17,554 bases of DNA from JANJUB01 sp040081075. GTDB lineage: Bacteria; Armatimonadota; Fimbriimonadia; Fimbriimonadales; Fimbriimonadaceae. Below the pieces are notes generated by a model that worked only from the letters and a program-made list of their open reading frames with translations, was not told the origin of the DNA and searched no databases. Below are positions 12,723 to 17,554 of this stretch, in pieces. The stretch spans positions 1 through 17,554 of the forward strand of contig JBEBHJ010000070.1 of NCBI GenBank assembly GCA_040081075.1, in the 5' to 3' direction. A program made the translations under genes and the position numbers. Numbering within the stretch: the first letter of the stretch is position 1; each line of letters begins with the position of its first letter.

Positions 12723-15373
12723 TAAGCGCGCTCCTTCTTATGCAAACCGCCCAATTCGAGCCGGGCGTTTCGCTACGCATTTATGAGCTGGAAACGGCCC
12801 CCGAGGAGTTACCGCAACTGGTTGCTGGGCAAACTCCAAACATTGATCGCCGCATCGATGCGATTGAGCTCAAGGATGGGGAGTTCGGGCCAACTGAAAA
12901 TTTCTATGCCGAAATCAGCGGAGAGTTTTTTGCTTCAAAATCAGGCGAATATGGGTTCCGGAGTCGAAGTGACGACGGTTCCAACGTCGAGATTGATGGG
13001 AAGGTTGTCGTCGAAAATGACGGCATTCATCCGCCAATAACCAGTGAAGGAACGGTTCAACTCAAATCCGGCTGGCATCGCTTCAGCGTGCGGTTTTTTG
13101 AGGCTGGAGGCGGAGAAGAACTGACGGTTGAATACAGTGAACCAGGTGGCAAGTGGACCGTCGCCGATCGCAAGGTATTGAGATGTCCTGCTGGTCTTAC
13201 CCGGGTAACCTCACCGGGGCCTAAGCGCATCATGGGCTCACTCGGCGCAAAGCGGCCGGGAAACGGCATGCCGCTGGCGGGATTGCATCCCGGTTGGAGT
13301 CTAATCAAGATTCGCCCCGATGAGTTTAAACCCCAAGTTGGATCAATGGCCTTTTTGCCGAGTGGAAGCCTGCTTGTCGGAACGTTCCACCCCAACCAAG
13401 GCGGTCAGTTTCTACCCGAGTTGATGGATGGCAAGGTTTATCGGGTTGACAACGTATTGGGGAGCAGCCCAAATCCGAAAGTCACACTTGTTGCCGAGAA
13501 TCTTCAAGAGCCTCTGGGAATGTGCACGGTAGACGGTCATGTCTATGTGAGCCTTCGAACCCAAGTGGCTGAACTGATCGATGCGGACGGAGACGGATTT
13601 TACGAGAGCACAAAGACCGTTGCAAAGGCTTGGGTGGGCGATAATTACCACCACTTTACATTCGGATTGGTACATCAAAACGGCTTCCTATACGGAGCGC
13701 TGAGCACGAGCATCGATGGAGCTGCCGTGGGGATCAATGGTGCCAATCCGATTTATCGTGGTTCGACGTTCAAAATCGACCTCTCCGTTCCCTACGACGA
13801 AAAGAACCCTATGCAAAACATCGAGTTCATCACCGGTGGTCACAGGACGCCAAATGGGATTTCGGCTGGCCCTTTTGGGTTGATCGTGGTCGGCGAAAAC
13901 CAAGGTGCATGGCAACCTTCAAACAAGCTAAATGTTGTGGAGCCAGGGGCATTTTTCGGTCACCGAAACAATACCGAGCTTAAGAACGAACAATATCCTA
14001 ATGGGGGCGTGAAGGGAGTTTACGATCGGCCGGCGGTAACCGCGCCTGCGCTACATCTGCCGCAAAGCGAGATTGCTAATTCACCATCGGCTTCGGTTGT
14101 AATTCCGGCCGGAGTCTTTGCCAACCAAATTTTGCTGGGTGACGTCAAATTTGGCGGCCTCCGCCGAGCTTGGCTGGAACGAGTGGATGGGCAGTGGCAA
14201 GGCGGCGCGGTTCAGTACTCTCAGGGCTTTGAATGCGGAATCAATCGATTGTTGTGGGGGCCAGATGGAGATCTTTACGTCGGTGGCATAGGTGCAACCG
14301 AGACGTGGGGTTGGACGGACCCCATTACCAAAACTTGGACCGCGTTTGGACTCCAGAAGATCCACCAGAAGCAATTTGATACGTTCGAGATTGCGAAGAT
14401 GAGCGCGACAAAGTCTGGTTTCCGAGTGGTTTTCACACGTCCGGTTCAAGCGTTTGCAGCTGAAAAGGTGATTGCAAAAATGTGGGACTACGAGCCTACT
14501 CCCGAATACGGCGGACCCAAGAAGCACGCAGAAAAGCCCATATTGAAGAAGGTCAAGAAGGTGGACGACTTGACGTTCGATTTAGATTTTGCCGGACTGA
14601 AGGAAGGCAAAGTGATTTACCTGAACTTCGACGTGAAATCGATCGGAGGTATGGATCTCTGGGCAAGCGAATGCTACTACACGTTGAATCGCATTCCCGC
14701 AATGCATCCGGTAAAAGTTCAAAAACCGCTGAACGTGCTCGTGTTTTCGAAGACTGCGGCGTTCCGCCACGACAGTATCCCCTCCGGAATCGCTGCGCTG
14801 AAGAAAATGGGATCGGAAAGGGGCTTCCAGGTTACGGCGACCGAAGATGCCGACATCTTCCTTTCAAAAGACCTCAATCGCTTTGATGTCGTGATGTTTC
14901 TCAGTACAACTGGAGATGTCCTCAACGATGCTCAGCAACAGGAATTTGAGCGGTTCATGAAAATGGGCCGAGGATTTGTTGGCATCCACGCCGCCTCGGA
15001 TACCGAATACGATTGGCCGTTTTACGGTCAACTCGTCGGCGGATATTTCAAGGGTCACCCGGCGATAACGCAAGCGACCATAAATGTCGAGAAAGAAACC
15101 TGGGAAACGGCAGTTTTGCCTCGCCCGTGGCAGCGCGTTGACGAGTGGTACAACTTCCGCAAGAACCCGCGTTCACAAGTTGAAGTTCTGGCGAGCCTCG
15201 ATGAAAAGTCTTACCCCGGTGGAGATATGGGTGATCACCCCATTATGTGGCGAACCAAGGTTGGCAAGGCACGAGGCTGGTATACGGCATTGGGTCATAC
15301 GCCTAGCACCTATCGAGAGCAACTCTTTCTTGAGAGCTTGTATCGCGGAATTCAGTGGGCGGCAGGCAGGTAA
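12719..15373 (+). CDS. Secreted PA14 - beta-propeller - ThuA fusion protein
   Basis: An 884-residue multi-domain exoprotein. A short leader (MISALLLMQTAQ) is followed by a PA14 domain, about residues 14-155, ending with GKVVVENDGIHPP, LKSGWHRFSVRFFEAGGGEELTVEYSEPGGKW. Such domains often bind carbohydrate. Residues about 185-530 form a propeller of the glucose/sorbosone dehydrogenase-like type (VGSMAFLPSGSLLVGTF, DGHVYVSLRTQVAELIDADGDGFYE, GHRTPNGISAGPFG, INRLLWGPDGDLYVGGIG). A beta-rich linker, about 540-655, precedes a ThuA-like glutamine-amidotransferase-fold domain, about 669-884. That domain shows NVLVFSKTAAFRHDSI (H684), FVGIHAASDTEYDWPFYGQLVGGYFKGHP (H757) and ARGWYTALGHTPSTY. ThuA-like proteins are linked to trehalose or sugar catabolism. 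No CxxCH haem site is present, unlike many related fusions. GTG 12719 overlaps the sensor stop; ATG 12740 is an alternative start. Confidence 0.85.
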   Translation: MISALLLMQTAQFEPGVSLRIYELETAPEELPQLVAGQTPNIDRRIDAIELKDGEFGPTENFYAEISGEFFASKSGEYGFRSRSDDGSNVEIDGKVVVENDGIHPPITSEGTVQLKSGWHRFSVRFFEAGGGEELTVEYSEPGGKWTVADRKVLRCPAGLTRVTSPGPKRIMGSLGAKRPGNGMPLAGLHPGWSLIKIRPDEFKPQVGSMAFLPSGSLLVGTFHPNQGGQFLPELMDGKVYRVDNVLGSSPNPKVTLVAENLQEPLGMCTVDGHVYVSLRTQVAELIDADGDGFYESTKTVAKAWVGDNYHHFTFGLVHQNGFLYGALSTSIDGAAVGINGANPIYRGSTFKIDLSVPYDEKNPMQNIEFITGGHRTPNGISAGPFGLIVVGENQGAWQPSNKLNVVEPGAFFGHRNNTELKNEQYPNGGVKGVYDRPAVTAPALHLPQSEIANSPSASVVIPAGVFANQILLGDVKFGGLRRAWLERVDGQWQGGAVQYSQGFECGINRLLWGPDGDLYVGGIGATETWGWTDPITKTWTAFGLQKIHQKQFDTFEIAKMSATKSGFRVVFTRPVQAFAAEKVIAKMWDYEPTPEYGGPKKHAEKPILKKVKKVDDLTFDLDFAGLKEGKVIYLNFDVKSIGGMDLWASECYYTLNRIPAMHPVKVQKPLNVLVFSKTAAFRHDSIPSGIAALKKMGSERGFQVTATEDADIFLSKDLNRFDVVMFLSTTGDVLNDAQQQEFERFMKMGRGFVGIHAASDTEYDWPFYGQLVGGYFKGHPAITQATINVEKETWETAVLPRPWQRVDEWYNFRKNPRSQVEVLASLDEKSYPGGDMGDHPIMWRTKVGKARGWYTALGHTPSTYREQLFLESLYRGIQWAAGR

Positions 15374-15374
15374 C

Positions 15375-15417
15375 AAAAAAATAGAGCCGTTCACATTGAA
15401 CGGGCTCTATTTTTTTC
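15375..15417. terminator. Bidirectional intrinsic terminator between convergent genes
   Basis: Seven A, then ATAGAGCC-GTTC, a 5-nt loop ACATT, then GAAC, one bulged G, GGCTCTAT and seven T. The A-run and T-run let it work on both strands, serving the ThuA gene (stop 15373) and the minus-strand barrel gene (stop 15428). Confidence 0.93.
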
Positions 15418-15427
15418 GAGAACTAAC

Positions 15428-15943
15428 TTAGAACTTGTAGCCGAGGTAAGCGCCGAAGTGGTTACCTTGGACGTTCGTGTTCTTTGTCCGCGTGGTGAGC
15501 ACCAGCGTAAGTTCACCGAACATGTTTGGTGAGAAATCTGCACCAAGACCAGCTCGAGCCGCGAGAACCGTTGATGATTGACCGAAATCAATGATCGCCG
15601 CACCAAGGCCGAAAAACGCATAAGTGTTTGTTCCGCCCACTGTGTCAGCCGTTGTGTTGAGCTTAAACCGTTGGTTGATGCAGACGGGGATCATGTAGTT
15701 TCGATTGAACTTGAAGTTCTTCGAAATCCAGTCTACGGACAGGTATGTTGTTCCCGAGCGGAGAAATGAAATGGATTGGTTAAGACCGATGTCAAAACCC
15801 AAACCGAACATCTGACCATCAAGGTCAGCTGAGGTAGGGAACTGAATGCCACCGCGGAGCGACATATTCGTTTCGATGACACCTTGAGCGCTTGCCGCAC
15901 CGACTACGCCGGCAGCAGCTGCGAGGATTGCTAATTTTTTCAC
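15428..15943 (-). CDS. Small outer-membrane beta-barrel-like protein
   Basis: A 171-residue protein with a classic signal peptide (MKKLAILAAAAGVVGAASAQ, cleavage after ASA or SAQ). The mature chain consists of alternating beta strands rich in Gly, aromatic and small residues: MFGLGFDIGLNQSISFL, TTYLSVDWISKNFKF, TYAFFGLGAAIIDFG, LAARAGLGADFSPNMFGELTLVL, and the last strand NHFGAYLGYKF. The terminal Phe fits the C-terminal signal recognised by the outer-membrane assembly machinery. About eight strands could form a small barrel of OmpA/OmpX size. It has no peptidoglycan-binding domain. The start is GTG, with a strong AGGAGGT 10 nt upstream, and it ends in a bidirectional terminator. Specific function unknown. 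Confidence 0.8.
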   Translation of the reverse strand: MKKLAILAAAAGVVGAASAQGVIETNMSLRGGIQFPTSADLDGQMFGLGFDIGLNQSISFLRSGTTYLSVDWISKNFKFNRNYMIPVCINQRFKLNTTADTVGGTNTYAFFGLGAAIIDFGQSSTVLAARAGLGADFSPNMFGELTLVLTTRTKNTNVQGNHFGAYLGYKF

Positions 15944-15970
15944 GATTTAAGAGACCTCCTATGTTGGACC

Positions 15971-15980
15971 GAGTTAACTC
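15971..15980. repeat. 10-bp palindrome GAGTTAACTC in the barrel-gene leader
   Basis: A perfect self-complementary 10-mer lies between the proposed promoter and the Shine-Dalgarno of the barrel gene. It could be an operator half-site pair or chance; it is short. Confidence 0.3.
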
Positions 15981-15992
15981 AATCCGTTGAGC

Positions 15993-16028
15993 CACGCCTA
16001 GTTTACTAGGGAAATTTACTTGGCGCAA
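15993..16028 (-). promoter_or_regulatory. Promoter TTGCGC - 17 bp - TAAACT for the barrel gene, with nearby A-tract
   Basis: On the minus strand TTGCGC (plus 16023-16028) and TAAACT (plus 16000-16005) are 17 bp apart. A run of seven A (plus T-run 16041-16047) lies about 12 nt further upstream, where an UP element would be. The -10 sits inside a CCTAGT/ACTAGG inverted repeat (15997-16010). Transcription would begin near 15993, leaving a leader of about 50 nt with a strong Shine-Dalgarno. Confidence 0.45.
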
Positions 16029-16047
16029 CGCTTCAGAGCGTTTTTTT
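16027..16047 (+). terminator. Terminator-like hairpin plus T-run oriented on the plus strand
   Basis: AACGCT (16027-16032), loop TCAG, AGCGTT (16037-16042), followed by T-run to 16047. In shape this is a plus-strand intrinsic terminator, yet no plus-strand gene ends here. On the minus strand the T-run becomes an A-tract upstream of the barrel-gene promoter, so the sequence may serve that promoter instead. Confidence 0.4.
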
Positions 16048-16083
16048 GGGGGGATTGGTTCAAATTCTTGACCAATTCCCCCA
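16048..16083. repeat. Strong inverted repeat at the 3' end of the S41 protease gene
   Basis: On the minus strand, 9 nt after the TAG stop of the protease gene, GGGGG-A-ATTGGT pairs with ACCAATCCCCC around an 11-nt A/T-rich loop, with one bulged A. It is followed by an A-run rather than a T-run, so it could be a transcript-end stabiliser or a non-canonical terminator. Confidence 0.6.
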
Positions 16084-16091
16084 AATTGCTG

Positions 16092-17554
16092 CTATTTGCC
16101 GCCGCCTCCGATCTTGGGATAGCTTGGGACTTTGACGGGCTTCTTAGCCTTCTTCATCTCATTCTTGAGATATTCGACCGCCTTTTCCAGTTGTGGGTCT
16201 TGCCCCTTTGCAACCAAGTCCGGTCGCAAGTCAACCTGGATGTCAGGGTCGATTCCCTTGTTTTCGGCAATCCATTCGCCAGTTTCACGATCATAAATGC
16301 CGAACTCGGGAGCCGTAACCTGTCCACCGTCAACCAGTGGCGCGCCGCCTGTGATTCCAACCAGGCCGCCCCACGTTCTGTTGCCAATCAGTGGCCCGAG
16401 TTTGGCTCGCCTGAACAGCCAAGGCAGCATGTCGCCACCTGAACCGGCAAACTCATTGATCAGCATGCACTTTGGCATGTCCAGAGCCTGATTCGGGAAT
16501 GCAATATCAGCACCTTCTCGTTGCTTGAAGCCCGAGTTGTAGGTTCGAGCCAGCTTCTCAACAAAGAACGTCGGGATGAATCCGCCGCCGTTGTAGCGCT
16601 CATCAATTACGATCGCTTCCTTGTCGCTTTGGCTGTAATAGCCCTTCAGGAACTCGATGACGCCGGGGATACTGGTATCTGGCACATGCAGATAACCGAT
16701 CTTGCCGCCACTCATCTCCGATACCTTGCGCCGATTATCTTCAACCCAAGTGATGTAGCGGAGCGGGTCTTCGGTCGAAATAGGCTTAACCACGATTGTC
16801 CGCGCGCCGTCTGTGGACGGCTTGTCGTTGATCGTGAGCTTTACCGTACGCCCAACCTTGTTCAAAAGGAGTGAACCGGGATCATTCGCACCCAAGGACT
16901 TCCCGTCGATTTCGAGTAGGTAGTCGCCATCCTTCACATTCAAGCCGGGCTCTCCCAGTGGTCCGCGCCGAGGCTCTTCAAAGTTAAGTCCCTTGAAGAT
17001 GCGCTTAAAACGGATTTTGCCGTTGGAAACTTCGTAATCGGCTCCCAGCATGCCCACGGGAACTTGTCGTCCCTGATCGCCCATATCGCCACCTTGCACA
17101 TAAGAGTGGCCGGTGCCAAGTTCACCCAACATCAAGCCGAGTACGTAGCTAAGGTCCGATCGGTGCGAGACGTAAGGAAGATAGGAGGCGTATTGTTTGC
17201 CAATCTTGTTCCAATCGAGCCCAAGCATGTTCTTGTCGTAATACTTGTCTCGCTCCCAGCGCCAGGCTTCCCACAAGATTTGTTTCCACTCATCGCGAGG
17301 GTCAATCATGGCTTCAACCGCAGACGTGTTAACGCGTCCTGCGCCAAGTTGCAGCCCCGGCTGGAGGTTGGTGACTCCAACTTGGCCCCCACCAATGTAA
17401 GCCAACTTGGTTCGCGCCGCATTCACATCGATCGTAAACGCACCGGCGATCACATCTTGCGATGCTTTGCTTCCAAAGTCGAACATCTTCCACGTGATGC
17501 CCTCAGCGACTAAAACTCCGTTATCCAATCCAACGAGCCCACCAAACGAACTCG
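16092..17554 (-). CDS. Tricorn-like S41 family serine protease, N-terminus cut by the window edge
   Basis: The frame is open to the right edge (residues upstream of TTG 17528 read SSFGGLVG), so the start lies outside. The visible part is the C-terminal half of a tricorn/S41 peptidase. It shows a propeller end (NGVLVAEGITWKMFDF), the DPRDEWKQILWEAWRWERDKYYDKNMLGLDW segment typical of tricorn core domains, and LGELGTGHSYV with the likely catalytic His (codon 17106-17108). A PDZ domain (GLNVKDGDYLLEIDGKSL) follows, then an S41 core: GYLHVPDTSIPGVIEFL, AIVIDERYNGGG and NEFAGSGGDMLPW with the likely nucleophile Ser (codon 16440-16442), and ENKGIDPDIQVDLRPD. It ends in a Lys/Gly-rich tail. Expected role is processing of oligopeptides or misfolded proteins; periplasmic location is likely but the signal peptide is off-window. 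Confidence 0.88.
   Translation of the reverse strand, partial: SSFGGLVGLDNGVLVAEGITWKMFDFGSKASQDVIAGAFTIDVNAARTKLAYIGGGQVGVTNLQPGLQLGAGRVNTSAVEAMIDPRDEWKQILWEAWRWERDKYYDKNMLGLDWNKIGKQYASYLPYVSHRSDLSYVLGLMLGELGTGHSYVQGGDMGDQGRQVPVGMLGADYEVSNGKIRFKRIFKGLNFEEPRRGPLGEPGLNVKDGDYLLEIDGKSLGANDPGSLLLNKVGRTVKLTINDKPSTDGARTIVVKPISTEDPLRYITWVEDNRRKVSEMSGGKIGYLHVPDTSIPGVIEFLKGYYSQSDKEAIVIDERYNGGGFIPTFFVEKLARTYNSGFKQREGADIAFPNQALDMPKCMLINEFAGSGGDMLPWLFRRAKLGPLIGNRTWGGLVGITGGAPLVDGGQVTAPEFGIYDRETGEWIAENKGIDPDIQVDLRPDLVAKGQDPQLEKAVEYLKNEMKKAKKPVKVPSYPKIGGGGK

Noticed and set aside
12358..12780. Minus-strand 140-codon frame
   Set aside because: Antisense to the sensor C-terminus and ThuA gene start, with Arg/Ser-rich shadow composition.
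12719..15373. Cytochrome c / haem-binding domain in the PA14-ThuA protein
   Set aside because: No CxxCH motif occurs anywhere in the translated sequence.
1..17554. Insertion sequences, prophage, integrase, toxin-antitoxin or CRISPR systems
   Set aside because: No transposase, integrase or recombinase-like protein, terminal inverted repeats, direct-repeat array or attachment-site duplication at the tRNA was seen.

Overview
The window looks like a stretch of a free-living, sugar-degrading, Gram-negative-type (diderm) bacterium of roughly 50-55% GC. The diderm call rests on a small secreted beta-barrel-like protein ending in an aromatic residue (15428-15943, minus). The mix of fused glycoside hydrolases, a PA14/propeller/ThuA protein, a tricorn-type S41 protease, leaderless promoters and AAAAAGVVGAASAQ-style signal peptides resembles Armatimonadota (Fimbriimonadia-like). 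That placement is an inference from gene content, not a database match.

Layout. 1-2487 (+): the 3' part of a GH2-like glycosidase, cut by the left edge, overlapping a secreted GDPD/PI-PLC-like phosphodiesterase. 2484-2747 (-): a small membrane protein whose stop codon interlocks with the previous one. 2861-2947 (+): tRNA-Leu(CAG). 3030-7026 (+): a secreted two-enzyme GH5-like/GH43-like fusion, then a PaiB-like FMN-binding protein coupled through ATGA to a GH32 fructan/sucrose hydrolase. 7190-7378 (-) and 7416-8039 (+): a divergent pair, a tiny membrane-anchored protein and a TMEM175-type K+ channel. 8059-10175 (+): a housekeeping operon of aminotransferase, rnhB (RNase HII) and a YraN-family nuclease-fold protein. 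10242-10688 (+): a secreted Gly/Pro/Gln-rich protein with a strong Shine-Dalgarno and a textbook terminator. 10812-15373 (+): a membrane sensor with two GAF-like regions and a broken GGDEF domain, joined by a GTGA overlap to a secreted PA14-propeller-ThuA protein, ending in a bidirectional terminator. 15428-15943 (-): outer-membrane-like barrel. 16092-17554 (-): C-terminal part of a tricorn-like S41 protease, cut by the right edge.

How it fits together. Five or six genes concern carbohydrates: two extracellular and at least one probably cytoplasmic glycosidase, a phosphodiesterase, and a ThuA/PA14 protein likely acting on extracellular carbohydrate or polyol. They are interleaved with housekeeping genes rather than forming a classical utilisation locus; no transporter, SusC/D pair or dedicated sugar regulator is visible.

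The most striking non-gene signal is promoter architecture. Six genes that lead transcription units have a TANNNT (-10-like) hexamer only 6-9 nt before the start codon and mostly no Shine-Dalgarno, as expected for leaderless mRNAs. Two small secreted or outer-membrane proteins instead have strong GGAGG-type ribosome-binding sites. The best candidate for an undescribed functional unit is the translationally coupled pair of GAF/degenerate-GGDEF membrane sensor and PA14-propeller-ThuA exoprotein.
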